A stretch of DNA of 64,000 nt, taken from UBA10438 sp044238605 (GTDB taxonomy: Bacteria > Bacteroidota > Ignavibacteria > Kapaibacteriales > Kapaibacteriaceae). Numbering within the stretch: the stretch's first letter is position 1; every line of letters starts with the position of its first letter. Shown here piece after piece: positions 34,287 to 43,355 of the stretch. The stretch spans positions 124,001 to 188,000 of the forward strand of contig JBIICY010000004.1 in assembly GCA_044238605.1 (NCBI GenBank), in the 5' to 3' direction. The translations under genes were made by a program, and so were the position numbers. Under the pieces are notes generated by a model, which did no database searches, had not been told where the DNA came from, and worked only from the letters and a program-made list of their open reading frames with translations.

Positions 34287-35663
34287 ATGACACCCCAAGA
34301 GTACCTCCAGCAGAACACCGCGCTCTACGAAGAGCAGCTCAAAGAGTTTTTGTCAATCGGTAGCGTCAGCACCGACCCTGCATGCGCGGACGACGTAAAG
34401 AACTGCGCCACGTGGCTATCAGATCACCTCAAGGGCATTGGCATGCCCACGGTTACGATCTATCCAACGCCGGGGCATCCTATCGTGTATGCAGAAGACC
34501 TCTCAGCAGGCGAGTCCGCACCAACGGTAATGCTGTACGGTCACTACGACGTGCAACCAGTAGACCCCTTGAACCTCTGGACAAATCCGCCATTCGAGCC
34601 AGTTATCCGCGACGGCAAGATCTATGCCCGCGGCGCAACAGATGATAAGGGGCAGGTGTTTCTGCACGTAAAGGCCATCGAAGCTATCTACAAGACGGTA
34701 GGGAAGTTGCCGATCAACATCAAGCTGCTCATCGAGGGCGAGGAAGAGATTGGTTCACCGAACCTTGCTCCGTTTGTACGCGAGAATGCAGACCTTTTGA
34801 AGTGCAATGCCGTGCTTGTATCCGATACATCGATGTTCGCACCAGGCGAGCCATCGATTGTGTACGGCCTGCGCGGACTTGCCTACATGGAGATCAACGT
34901 GCAGGGTCCAAACCGGGACCTACACTCGGGCTCGTACGGCGGTGCCGTGCAGAATCCGCTCAACGCCCTTGCAACAATCATCTCGAAGCTCAAGGACGAG
35001 TACGGACACATCAAGGTTGAAGGGTTTTATGATGACGTGCTTGCGCTTACCGAGCAAGAGCGCGCAGACCTTGCAGCGCTTGGTCACAGCGACGAGCGCC
35101 TCAAGCAAGATGTAAACGTAGACACACTCTTTGGCGAAGACGGCTACACATCCATCGAGCGCCTTGGGGCGCGTCCAACGCTCGACGTAAATGGCTTCTT
35201 GGGTGGCTTTACCGGAGAAGGCGCCAAAACAGTTCTGCCGGCGCGTGCCATGGCCAAGGTAAGCATGCGTCTTGTGCCGCATCAGCGTCATGACGACATA
35301 GCAAACAAGTTTATCAGCTATGTGAAGTCCATTACGCCCCCTGGCGTAACTGTAGAGATCACAGACCTGCACGGAGCAGACCCCGTGCTTGTAAACCGCG
35401 ATTCTCCAGCTATGCATGCGGCCGTAAAGGCACTCGAAGAGACCTTTGGCACCAAGTGCAGATTTACGCGCGAGGGCGGCTCGATCCCTGTTGTGCTGTT
35501 GTTCGACCAGGTGCTCAACGTGCCTACCGTGCTTATGGGCTTTGGACTTAACAACGAAAACGCGCACTCGCCGGATGAGCATTTCGATCTTGGCAACTTC
35601 CATACAGGAATGAAGGCAGCAGCGCGCTATTACCAGCTCGTTGCCGAGATGGTCCCTGCATGA
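34287..35663 (+). CDS. M20-family dipeptidase/deacylase
   Basis: This 458-residue zinc peptidase has the M20 fold. Metal ligands are visible in order: LYGHYDVQPVDP (His, Asp), ARGATDDKGQ (bridging Asp), EGEEEIGS (catalytic and bridging Glu) and, near the C-terminus, ENAHSPDEHF (His). A dimerisation lid domain occupies about residues 200-320. It resembles cytosolic dipeptidases (ArgE/DapE/CNDP type); the exact substrate is not deducible. It is 15 nt after bshA and overlaps the next gene by ATGA. Confidence 0.9.
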   Translation: MTPQEYLQQNTALYEEQLKEFLSIGSVSTDPACADDVKNCATWLSDHLKGIGMPTVTIYPTPGHPIVYAEDLSAGESAPTVMLYGHYDVQPVDPLNLWTNPPFEPVIRDGKIYARGATDDKGQVFLHVKAIEAIYKTVGKLPINIKLLIEGEEEIGSPNLAPFVRENADLLKCNAVLVSDTSMFAPGEPSIVYGLRGLAYMEINVQGPNRDLHSGSYGGAVQNPLNALATIISKLKDEYGHIKVEGFYDDVLALTEQERADLAALGHSDERLKQDVNVDTLFGEDGYTSIERLGARPTLDVNGFLGGFTGEGAKTVLPARAMAKVSMRLVPHQRHDDIANKFISYVKSITPPGVTVEITDLHGADPVLVNRDSPAMHAAVKALEETFGTKCRFTREGGSIPVVLLFDQVLNVPTVLMGFGLNNENAHSPDEHFDLGNFHTGMKAAARYYQLVAEMVPA

Positions 35664-36562
35664 AGCGTCACACCGCAGAAATACTCCTCGTAGCGGTTAC
35701 TGCATTGTGGGGTGGCACATTTGTGCTCGTAGGTGATGTTGTTGACGGAGTGCATCCAAGTACTGACCCAAGTACCTTCGTAGCACTGCGGTTTCTCGTT
35801 GCTGCAGTACTTAGTATGCTCTTATGGCCTACCGCACTTGGCGTGATCGACGCCTCGGTTGCCAAGAAAGGAAGTATCCTTGGAGTATTGTATGGCGCAG
35901 GCTTTATACTGCAGACCTTTGGTCTGGCATCGACCAGCCCGTCTACATCTGCGTTTATCACCGGTACGATGGTTGGTTTCGTTCCAGTTATCCAGTTCGC
36001 CTTGTTCCGGACTCGTATACAGCTTTCGCACCTTGTATCGATCGTCCTGATCGTAACGGGACTATACTTGTTTACAAAGCCCGATATGCATGGAGTCAAG
36101 ACTGGGGATGTACTCACGCTCATCAGTGCGTTTGTTTGGGCGCTCTACATGGTACTTATCGATAGATGGTCGACGCAGCTGCGCGACTATCCGACGAAGC
36201 AGAACAGCCTTGTAATTCTGCAGTTCGTTGTAACGTGCATAATGGGTGTTATCGGTGCCGCAATCCATGCTGCTCCGCAGACTGTAGATCTTGTTGTGCG
36301 ATGGGATAAGCCCCTTATCATCGCAGTAGTGTATTGTTCGATTTTTGCGTCGATCATACCAACATTTGTCCAGACCCGATACCAACAGTATACGCATCCC
36401 GTTCGCGCGGGTGTTATCTATGCTCTTGAGCCACTGTTTGCCTCAATCATAGCCTGGGTTCTGATCCAAGAACATTTTGAGCCACGTCAGCTTGTTGGTG
36501 GCGGGGTCCTGATTGCAGCCGTCATCGTACCCGAGATCTGGCAATCGTGGAGAAAGAAATGA
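35660..36562 (+). CDS. EamA-family (DMT) transporter
   Basis: This 300-residue integral membrane protein has about ten membrane helices arranged as two EamA repeats, the drug/metabolite transporter type. TALWGGTFVLVGDVVDG at the N-terminus and the final YALEPLFASIIAWVLIQEHF with a WRKK tail are family-like. It probably exports a metabolite or amino acid, but the substrate cannot be told. It overlaps the M20 gene and the 5-formyl-THF cyclo-ligase gene, so the three are co-transcribed. Confidence 0.9.
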   Translation: MKRHTAEILLVAVTALWGGTFVLVGDVVDGVHPSTDPSTFVALRFLVAAVLSMLLWPTALGVIDASVAKKGSILGVLYGAGFILQTFGLASTSPSTSAFITGTMVGFVPVIQFALFRTRIQLSHLVSIVLIVTGLYLFTKPDMHGVKTGDVLTLISAFVWALYMVLIDRWSTQLRDYPTKQNSLVILQFVVTCIMGVIGAAIHAAPQTVDLVVRWDKPLIIAVVYCSIFASIIPTFVQTRYQQYTHPVRAGVIYALEPLFASIIAWVLIQEHFEPRQLVGGGVLIAAVIVPEIWQSWRKK

Positions 36563-37134
36563 CCAAGAACGAGATTCGCGAAACTGTGCTTGAAAAACGC
36601 AAGCTTATTGCCGATGCCGACCGCGACCTATGGGACCAGCTCATCTTTGAGCGCGCGCATAAGCACAAGGCCTTTCAGCTTGCTACGCGCGTGCATGTTT
36701 ACTGCTCAACGCTTGAGGAGGTAGAATCTACCCCCTTTATGGAATATGCCTGGGGCATTGGCAAGGACGTCTACGTGCCGGTGAGCGGTCCGAACGGACG
36801 CCTTACCCACTGCCGCATCACATGGCGTACCTCGTGGCGTGAGGGGGCCTTTGGCATCCGCGAGCCCATCCCTGATGCGCCCGAAGACATCGTAACAGAC
36901 CACGCATTCTTTGGCAGCGAAACAGCCATTATCGTGCCCCTTGTGGCATTTGATCAGACCTGCGCGCGTATCGGTTATGGCAAAGGGTATTACGACGGAT
37001 TCCTTGCAGAGTCTGCCGCAGCAAAGATTGGCATTGCCTACGAACTGCAGAAAGTACAGACCGTGCCCGTGTTTGAGCACGACATAGCCCTTGATGCCAT
37101 TGCCACGCAGGAGCGCTGGTACAAGAAGCCATAA
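36559..37134 (+). CDS. ygfA: 5-formyltetrahydrofolate cyclo-ligase
   Basis: This 191-residue enzyme uses ATP to turn 5-formyl-THF into 5,10-methenyl-THF. The family motif is seen as PLVAFDQTCARIGYGKGYYDGFL, with the glycine/tyrosine-rich ATP site, plus the N-terminal NEIRETVLEKRK. ATG 36559 overlaps the transporter stop as ATGA; a GTG at 36547 would add four residues (MEKE). It closes the bshA-linked run. The next gene begins 16 nt later behind its own promoter box. Confidence 0.92.
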   Translation: MTKNEIRETVLEKRKLIADADRDLWDQLIFERAHKHKAFQLATRVHVYCSTLEEVESTPFMEYAWGIGKDVYVPVSGPNGRLTHCRITWRTSWREGAFGIREPIPDAPEDIVTDHAFFGSETAIIVPLVAFDQTCARIGYGKGYYDGFLAESAAAKIGIAYELQKVQTVPVFEHDIALDAIATQERWYKKP

Positions 37135-37137
37135 GCG

Positions 37138-37145
37138 TATTTTTG
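37138..37145 (+). promoter_or_regulatory. TATTTTTG promoter box before the biotin-carrier gene
   Basis: TATTTTTG begins 3 nt after the cyclo-ligase stop codon. The ATG at 37151 follows after only 5 nt (CATCC). If used, the transcript would start at the initiation codon. No TTG lies at the -33 spacing. Confidence 0.55.
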
Positions 37146-37150
37146 CATCC

Positions 37151-37684
37151 ATGAGTACAAGCATGCACACTAGCACCTTTGTTGTCAGCACAGAAATCGA
37201 CGGACAGCGTCGGCACATCGAACTCCAGGCTAATGGGTCGGCCTCACACAACGGCGAGAGCATTGTGCTGCTCCCAACCGACGTACCCGGCTTGTGGGAG
37301 TGGGATAATGAGGGTCAGCTCGTACCCGTGCATATTCACAGCGACGGCATCCAGACCGTAACGGTTACCATTCGTGGCTATTCGTACTCGACAAAGGTGC
37401 TCTCTGGACGCAACAGCGAACTGCTGGAGATTTTAAATGCGTCGCCGGCGCAGCAGAACCGCGTTACCAAGATCGCGGCACCAATGCCTGGACTACTCAA
37501 GCAAGTTATCGTGAAGGATGGGGCAACTGTTCGCAAAGGCGAAACGCTCTTTATCCTCGAAGCCATGAAGATGGAGAATGCCATCAAGTCTCCCGTTGCA
37601 GGAATTGTACACAACGTTACCACTAGTGAGGGCGGCGCCATCGAAAAGGGCGCGCTGCTATGTGTTGTTGAACCACAGTCTTAA
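37151..37684 (+). CDS. Biotin carboxyl carrier protein of a biotin-dependent carboxylase
   Basis: This 177-residue protein ends with a biotinyl domain (about 105-174) in which biotin is attached to K140 of EAMKMEN. IAAPMPGLLKQVIVKDG is the usual lead-in. The N-terminal 100 residues are beta-rich and resemble the linker part of acyl-CoA (propionyl-CoA or acetyl-CoA) carboxylase alpha subunits, so it is probably a split carrier subunit rather than classical AccB. No carboxyltransferase or biotin carboxylase gene is adjacent in this window, so the partner is unknown. ATG 37151 is chosen over the upstream frame because of the promoter box. Confidence 0.85.
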   Translation: MSTSMHTSTFVVSTEIDGQRRHIELQANGSASHNGESIVLLPTDVPGLWEWDNEGQLVPVHIHSDGIQTVTVTIRGYSYSTKVLSGRNSELLEILNASPAQQNRVTKIAAPMPGLLKQVIVKDGATVRKGETLFILEAMKMENAIKSPVAGIVHNVTTSEGGAIEKGALLCVVEPQS

Positions 37685-37696
37685 TCATCACCACCT

Positions 37697-38797
37697 ATGA
37701 TGCGTTTCATTGTTGTTCTCGCAGCAATCCTGTTCTCTACAACCTGTGCTATCTCCCGCACTGATTCAACGCAGCTGAGCGTTACCGTGCTGTCGAGGGA
37801 AGCCGACACGCCCCTTCGCGGGATAGAAGTGCTTGTGATCGATGATTCAACATCGAGCTCGCAGAGCGCCAAGACCGACACCATTGGTAAGGCCACGTTT
37901 AGCGTTGTGCGTGGATCAAAAGTGGCGGTATACATCATGCGCATTGGCATTCTCAACGGTGCAGAGAAGGTCTTTACTGTCCCCAGCGAAGGCCTCATGA
38001 CGCCCATTGCCGTATCACTCTCGAAAGAGCAGATCGAACAAGCCAAGGCCAATCTCGACAAGCAGGCACAGTCGGCGCGTCAGATCGAGGCTCTCAAGGA
38101 ACAGCTCAGCGGCAGCATGGCTTTCCGGACGGTCCGTGCATTTCTGGACACCATCCTTGTTGATGCGCCCCTTGGCAACGAGACCATCGAGTTTACGTCG
38201 ATTGCTACGGGCAAGAAAATGTCCGTTACCTCCGACGCCGACGGTTACCTCTTCCTGAAAGGGGCATCCATTGGCCTTAAAGAAAACGACAAGTTCAGCA
38301 TGACAAGCATGCATCGTGATTCGGAGAAGATTCCGTTTCAAGACGGCAGCGAAGTAATGAAGTTCGACTTCCAGCCCATTAACACCGGCGGTGAGTGGAG
38401 CGGTCAGTACCAATACCTTGCCGTACCCGTGCCAACGCGCAGACTCTCTGGAATAGATCTCAACACCAACAGCGCGAGCATCCCTCTAACCGATGCACTG
38501 CGAGCAGACCTTGCACTCGTTGCTGACATCATCAAGCGCAAGAACTATGTTGTCGAGGTACAGTCATACACCGACAACACCGGCACAGACAAGAACGAAG
38601 ACAAGCGCAAGACAGCCAACCGCACACTCTCGCAAAAGCGTGCCGACGAAATCGTCAAGCACCTCACAACCACCTATGGTGTGAATGCCGCCAACCTCAA
38701 AGCCATCGGCTACGGAGAAGAATTCCCGATTGCCGACAATGCAACAGAGCAGGGAAGAATGGCGAATAGAAGAGTGGTGGTGAAGGTGGTGAGGTAA
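37697..38797 (+). CDS. OmpA-family envelope protein
   Basis: This 366-residue exported protein has a signal peptide (about 1-20), a middle region with a carboxypeptidase-regulatory-like beta domain (VTVLSREADTPLRGIEVLVIDD) and a second related repeat (FLDTILVDAPLGNETIEF), and a C-terminal OmpA domain (about 255-366). The OmpA domain shows VQSYTDNTGTDKNEDKR and LSQKRADEIVKHL, with the GEEFPIADNATEQGRMANRRV end, the peptidoglycan-binding signature. It likely tethers the outer membrane to the cell wall. It lies 12 nt after the biotin-carrier gene. A 7-nt tandem repeat begins right at its stop codon. Confidence 0.88.
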   Translation: MMRFIVVLAAILFSTTCAISRTDSTQLSVTVLSREADTPLRGIEVLVIDDSTSSSQSAKTDTIGKATFSVVRGSKVAVYIMRIGILNGAEKVFTVPSEGLMTPIAVSLSKEQIEQAKANLDKQAQSARQIEALKEQLSGSMAFRTVRAFLDTILVDAPLGNETIEFTSIATGKKMSVTSDADGYLFLKGASIGLKENDKFSMTSMHRDSEKIPFQDGSEVMKFDFQPINTGGEWSGQYQYLAVPVPTRRLSGIDLNTNSASIPLTDALRADLALVADIIKRKNYVVEVQSYTDNTGTDKNEDKRKTANRTLSQKRADEIVKHLTTTYGVNAANLKAIGYGEEFPIADNATEQGRMANRRVVVKVVR

Positions 38798-38908
38798 GCA
38801 GCGAGCAGCGAACAGCGAACAGCGAGCCGAGAGCAGCAAGCAGCGAGCAGCGAACAGAGAAGCCCGATTACTGATTACTGGGTACTGGGTACTGATTACT
38901 GGGTACGA
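38796..38908. repeat. Heptad arrays after the ompA-like gene
   Basis: The first part (to about 38,860) holds degenerate units GAGCAGC, GAACAGC and AAGCAGC, the same as the insert in the uvrD-like gene. From 38,866 it changes to GATTACT and GGGTACT units (6 units). All have 7-nt period. The array starts on the last bases of the stop codon and occupies most of the gap before the accessory region. Confidence 0.93.
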
Positions 38909-38999
38909 CGTAGCACTCGCGAAAGCCGAAGACCCCGCGAACGGGTGGGACGGGGCGAGGTAAATGTGCGCGACACACCGTTTGATTTACATTTTTCGG

Positions 39000-39944
39000 T
39001 TAATGGTCATCATTCGAATCAAGATGGTCGTTAGCCTCGTTGTCTGGCTTGTTCAGTCCGAGCTGTTCGACATCGTCTGAGTCATATACGAATCTGCTCC
39101 TTCGTCGATCATTGTCCAGTTGTATGTTATGATTATCTAGGTCATCGTGTGCGAGTGAATCGAGACTCAAAACACCTCTAATCTTCCGTAGCTCCAGTTC
39201 TGCATCTTTATCTAATCTCTCAATTCCGTCAAGAGCAAGCAGTGTGCCTTTGAAAGCCGCTAACTTTTGAGCTACTGCCATTTCGAGATTGCTGATCCCA
39301 TTCAGTATCAGCATGCCTTTGTGGTGGGCTAGTACCTCTGCAAGTTCAATACTCAAGATTTGCAACCCACCAAGAGATAATGTCCGGTGCGTGAGTAAAT
39401 CGTTGAACACCTCTTCCGTGCTGTCGGTGCTGTGAGAATCCGTATCTGATTTCGTTTCATTAACAAGAATCGATGCCACGCTCGGATCAATTGAAACAAG
39501 TCCATTGAGAGAAAGAGATGGTAGGTGGCCGTATACTTTTGCAAAGCATTGCGCTATATCTTCATCAAGGCTTGTGATTCCGTTAAGTTCAAGTCCACCC
39601 TCGTGTTTACCAAGTGCTTTGGCAACTTCTGTATCAAGTTGTTCAAGACCGTTTAGTAACAGCATGCCTTTATATGCGCTTAATGCCTCAGCTACTTCTG
39701 CATCGATATCCTTCAATCCATCGAGCGACAGAAGCAGTCCTCTATGTTGCGAAAGAATCTCTGCAACTGCAGGCGTAATGGCAGTAAGGCCGTCGAGGAA
39801 TAAATCGCAAAACTCCTGAACAAGGATTGTAGCGGCTTCTTCTGTGATTGAGTTGTATCCTGCAAGTGTGCGGGGTCCTAGCTCACTAAGCACATCAGGA
39901 TGAAGATCTTTGGCTGTTAGCACAGCACTGTTTTCACTATGCAT
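39000..39944 (-). CDS. Leucine-rich repeat-like protein, non-canonical type
   Basis: This 314-residue protein is made of about nine repeats of 23-24 residues, such as LEQLDTEVAKALGKHEGGLELNG, SLDEDIAQCFAKVYG and LKDIDAEVAEALSAYKGMLLLNG. The pattern is L-x-L-(D/N)-G-(L/I)-x-x-(L/I)-(D/S)-x-x-(V/A)-A-x-x-(L/I)-A-x-(H/Y)-(K/E)-G, which differs from standard LRRs in having a conserved A-x-x-L-A-x-H-x-G part. The C-terminal end is acidic and histidine-rich (DSNDDH). No signal peptide is seen, so it is probably cytoplasmic. Its relatives at 42.2 and 52.1 kb in this window share the repeat. A protein-binding scaffold role is likely; the partner is unknown. Confidence 0.8.
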   Translation of the reverse strand: MHSENSAVLTAKDLHPDVLSELGPRTLAGYNSITEEAATILVQEFCDLFLDGLTAITPAVAEILSQHRGLLLSLDGLKDIDAEVAEALSAYKGMLLLNGLEQLDTEVAKALGKHEGGLELNGITSLDEDIAQCFAKVYGHLPSLSLNGLVSIDPSVASILVNETKSDTDSHSTDSTEEVFNDLLTHRTLSLGGLQILSIELAEVLAHHKGMLILNGISNLEMAVAQKLAAFKGTLLALDGIERLDKDAELELRKIRGVLSLDSLAHDDLDNHNIQLDNDRRRSRFVYDSDDVEQLGLNKPDNEANDHLDSNDDH

Positions 39945-40090
39945 GGATATGTCGAATGTTTATGATTGGAACATTAAGATTCAAGCTGACGCGGTGAAAA
40001 TACTAAATCAACAAGTAGATGTTCGATTTGTAGTGCCTACCATGATAATCACATTCATAGGAAGTGGTACAGTGTGCGATATTAGCAAGT

Positions 40091-40960
40091 ATGAAAAACT
40101 GGATACTCGTTTGTAAAGACCAAAAGGATGCCGGCGGGTCAATGACCGCAAGGCAAGTATGGCAACAAAACAAAGTGGCACGTCTCTGGGGTGTAGGCGA
40201 GTCCGCACACAATCGTAGCAAGATCCAAAAAGGTGACAGAGCGGTCATCTACCTCGCTGGACCTAAAGAAATGGTATTCGTAGGCTCTTGTTCAATAAAG
40301 AGCGCGGCACGGTCCACAGATGTGCTCATCAGGGAATCAAAGATAAAAACTGCCAAGCGGAAAGCTAATCTGTCACCATACTACCTCGAGTTAAATAATG
40401 TTGTATCCTTCAAGAATGAGATTCCTGCTATACTGATGGTGCCTAGGCTCGAGATTTTTCAAGGCAGAAGCCCGTCCAAATGGGGTGTTACATTTCAAGG
40501 AGCCATTCGATCCATATCAGAAACCGATTTTGATTCTATCCTGAGAGAGGGACGAGGAGATAAATCAAGCACGTCGGCAGTTATGGACGGAGAGCTTGAA
40601 CTTGCATTCCGAGAGGGGAAGCGAAGCCTGGTGAGCCATTACATCATAGAGCGCTCGAGAGAGCTGCGAGCTGCAAAGATTGCAGAGATTTCTAAAGGCA
40701 AATCAACATTTGACTGTGAGGCATGCGGAATGAACTTCCGTGAGGCATACGGAGATGTCATAGGCGATTACTGCGAGGTTCACCATAAGATTCCGCTGAA
40801 TTCGCTTGGAGGCGAAACCAAGTTATCAACCAAAGACCTATCAATACTCTGTGCTAACTGCCACAGAGCCATTCATAGGACCGGTAAAAATTCCATTTGG
40901 ACAGTGCAGCGGCTCAGAGAACACTTGGTAAGTCTGAGGAAAAAAGACGATTCAATTTAA
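40091..40960 (+). CDS. EVE-HNH endonuclease, predicted modification-dependent restriction enzyme
   Basis: This 289-residue protein has an N-terminal EVE domain (about 1-150, MKNWILVCKDQKD, GVGESAHNRSKIQKGDRAVIY and FVGSCSI), a reader of modified bases. The C-terminal HNH nuclease (about 200-265) has C209/C212 (CEAC), CEVHHKIPL (H231 and H232), and CANCHRAIH (C254/C257) for a zinc-stabilised beta-beta-alpha-metal site. EVE-HNH enzymes cut DNA carrying modified cytosine, which defends against phages with modified genomes. ATG 40091 is preferred, as the EVE domain begins there; the frame upstream is not conserved. It stands alone, without a methyltransferase, as expected of a type IV-like enzyme. 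Confidence 0.85.
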   Translation: MKNWILVCKDQKDAGGSMTARQVWQQNKVARLWGVGESAHNRSKIQKGDRAVIYLAGPKEMVFVGSCSIKSAARSTDVLIRESKIKTAKRKANLSPYYLELNNVVSFKNEIPAILMVPRLEIFQGRSPSKWGVTFQGAIRSISETDFDSILREGRGDKSSTSAVMDGELELAFREGKRSLVSHYIIERSRELRAAKIAEISKGKSTFDCEACGMNFREAYGDVIGDYCEVHHKIPLNSLGGETKLSTKDLSILCANCHRAIHRTGKNSIWTVQRLREHLVSLRKKDDSI

Positions 40961-41121
40961 ATGGTATGCATCATAAAAGTTGCTTCTCATATCACGTTAT
41001 GCAGATGTGTTCCGACATTAAGGCCCTCTATCCGAGGATAGGGTGCAAAAACGAGCTCCTTGCACTGGCTGATTAAGTGTCGTACTGAAGCGAGATTGCT
41101 CCTATAGCACTAGGAATCTGG

Positions 41122-42156
41122 ATGATGAATGAAAAACTACAAGCACTTGAAGGCCCAATGAAGGCTGCTGTGCAGCAGTATAATAGAGTTCTCCTTGGAA
41201 TTTACCGCGATGCTGATGAGACCTGCGCCATTCTCGAACGTGTGCAGAAGTCGATTCTTGATGGAACGTATGACGGTACACTTGATGAGGCTCGTGCTGC
41301 TCAGATGCATGAGCGACTAACGAACATGCGGGACAGGGTTGCAGATTCCTTTGATGATCTTTTTGCATTATATAAAGATATCTCGGTTGGTATTGCACTT
41401 GGAAAGTTTGAAAGTATATCAACAGTTCAGCAAAACTTTGATCGTTTTAGTAAGACAAATGAACTCTACAGTAAGGAAATAGCAGAGCTTCGGGAGATGT
41501 TCGCAGCCAATGCTGCAGAAGTAGATGCTGATGCAGAAGCAGACAAAACGGATGCATTTCCGCCAGTTCCAGATTTATCAAAGTATGATTTTTCATTTCG
41601 CCCAACGCTGAATCCTATCGCTGCTGACGAACAGGATGTAGAGGAAGAGGACGATGAGGACGACGATGACGATGACGATGACGATGATGAGGATGTGTTT
41701 TCTAGGTATCACGAAGTCGCATCGATTTGCCCAGATCTTGTTTCGATTGACGGCTACTCGTCGGTATACTGTTCTGTTGAAGGGGGCAGATACACCTACT
41801 TCATAGCATCAGAGGAGTATGATCAGTCGGATGGGCCCTCTGGTGAAAAGTTGCAAACTGTAGAAAACCCATTGTCATTCGGAGAGATGATTCTGTATCT
41901 CGAAGAACAATACACGTCACAGTTGCAGCCATCAGTAGGTTACTTTGTTCACTGCGCTATAGATGAGTGCCCGGATTTGCCAGTTAAATCATATACCGAT
42001 GTGGAGGTATACAGTGATATTTATCCTCAGCTGGCAGATTTTTACGGGTTAATGACGAAATACCTCATTGACTGGGTAAATGAACGTAATGAAGTACCCG
42101 AGCTTGAGGATTTGTTTGAAGCCGTTGATTACTTTCTCGAGCAAGTCACTTGCTGA
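41122..42156 (+). CDS. Acidic protein with a poly-Asp linker, unknown function
   Basis: This 344-residue protein has a helical N-terminal half (about 1-140, rich in EA and Q, likely coiled), a long acidic run near 175-190 made from GAT/GAC codons, and a C-terminal domain (about 200-344) with YTDVEVYSDIYPQLADFYG and many acidic and aromatic residues. I do not recognise a family. A similar plan (helical start, acidic middle, acidic/aromatic end) is seen in the unknown protein at 47,234, but clear homology is not visible. It converges with the LRR-like gene at 42.2 kb, with 4 nt between the stops. Confidence 0.65.
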   Translation: MMNEKLQALEGPMKAAVQQYNRVLLGIYRDADETCAILERVQKSILDGTYDGTLDEARAAQMHERLTNMRDRVADSFDDLFALYKDISVGIALGKFESISTVQQNFDRFSKTNELYSKEIAELREMFAANAAEVDADAEADKTDAFPPVPDLSKYDFSFRPTLNPIAADEQDVEEEDDEDDDDDDDDDDEDVFSRYHEVASICPDLVSIDGYSSVYCSVEGGRYTYFIASEEYDQSDGPSGEKLQTVENPLSFGEMILYLEEQYTSQLQPSVGYFVHCAIDECPDLPVKSYTDVEVYSDIYPQLADFYGLMTKYLIDWVNERNEVPELEDLFEAVDYFLEQVTC

Positions 42157-42160
42157 ACGG

Positions 42161-43081
42161 TCAGGAAACATCACTATCGTTTGTAACGCCCCAAGAGTTG
42201 GGTAGCACGAACTTTGGATTGTTCAAGAGAGCATCTTTGGTGGCTTCGGAGAGCGCGAAAGAGTTGTTCATACCTGTCAAGAAGACCGACCCCCTGTGTT
42301 TGGACAAGAGAATTGCTATTTCTTCAGTGAGGCTTGTAAGACTATCGAGAAATAGTTCGCCCTCGTGATTCGAGAGGGATGTCGCCGCATTTAGAGAGAG
42401 GGATGTTAATCCGTCTAAACTGAGATCGTAAGATGGTTTCGCCAGCTCATGGATGACCTCATCACTGAGGGTCGGGCAGCACAGCATTAATCCACATCCT
42501 ACTTTCGATATGTGTCGAGCGATTCGAACATCGATATTGACGTCTTTGCCAAGCAACAGAGAGCCCGGTAGGCGCGATAATACTCCGGCAACCTCCTCAG
42601 AAATCGAACGTAGGCCATGAAGCTGAAGCTCGCCTCCATATTCTGACAGGACGGCCGCTTCCTCAACGTGCAACTCCTGCACATAGGGAATCTGGATGAT
42701 ACCACGCCCCCTCATTTGCTGTAAAAGTAGTCTCGCAGAATCGACATTCAAGGACTTCATTCTCCTTATATCCAGAAATCCCTCGTGCTTCATCAGCGCA
42801 CGCGCTACTGCAGGTTCCAGGCCTTCAAGTGCAAAGAATCTTATCTCACCTCTGTGTCGAGCGAGGATGGTTGCCACTGATACAGATAGGTGAGTCAGAT
42901 TGTAGAAGCCGATTTGTTCACCGAATTCGACAGCAGCTTCAGCACCGCGTTCTGTAAGCTCTTCAACTTCTTCAAAAGGAAATGATGATGATTGCAATGT
43001 GAGCTCCTCACAGATAATTGTATAATTAGTCGCGGATTTGCAAAAATATTGTGGTACGAACCTACGGATAGCTGGTAGCAT
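42161..43081 (-). CDS. Leucine-rich repeat-like protein, same non-canonical family
   Basis: This 306-residue protein repeats the same unit as the 39.0 kb protein, for example LTSLSLNAATSLSNHEGELFLDSL, LTSLTEEIAILLSKHRGSVFLTG and LEGLEPAVARALMKHEGFLDI. Repeats run from about residue 75 to 295 and the end lacks an acidic tail. The N-terminus (1-60) is unlike the other copies. No membrane helix or signal is seen. It converges with the acidic protein gene. Three such repeat proteins in 17 kb, all minus strand, suggest repeated local duplication. Confidence 0.75.
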   Translation of the reverse strand: MLPAIRRFVPQYFCKSATNYTIICEELTLQSSSFPFEEVEELTERGAEAAVEFGEQIGFYNLTHLSVSVATILARHRGEIRFFALEGLEPAVARALMKHEGFLDIRRMKSLNVDSARLLLQQMRGRGIIQIPYVQELHVEEAAVLSEYGGELQLHGLRSISEEVAGVLSRLPGSLLLGKDVNIDVRIARHISKVGCGLMLCCPTLSDEVIHELAKPSYDLSLDGLTSLSLNAATSLSNHEGELFLDSLTSLTEEIAILLSKHRGSVFLTGMNNSFALSEATKDALLNNPKFVLPNSWGVTNDSDVS

Positions 43082-43355
43082 AATGCTGACAAATCAGACG
43101 AATGGCTTGCTACGTGTGAACATGACAAAACAGTAAAGTGGTTTACGGTGCCTATGACCTCCAGAATAGGGTAACATTAAAATCACATTCAGCAGTGTCG
43201 TCCGTATCTAAACAATCTCGACTTAGATCATGATTGAGAAATACCTTTTACCTATTTTATCAAAAAGATGTTGTGATGAAAATTATCGTCTGTAACAGCG
43301 GTGATCTATAATCAAATCATGTGTAGTGGCCTGTGAGGCGCTCTGACATTTTGCG

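Noticed and set aside
41040..41060. Hairpin CTATCC-GA-GGATAG near 41.0 kb as a terminator
   Set aside because: The stem is 6 bp and no T run follows.
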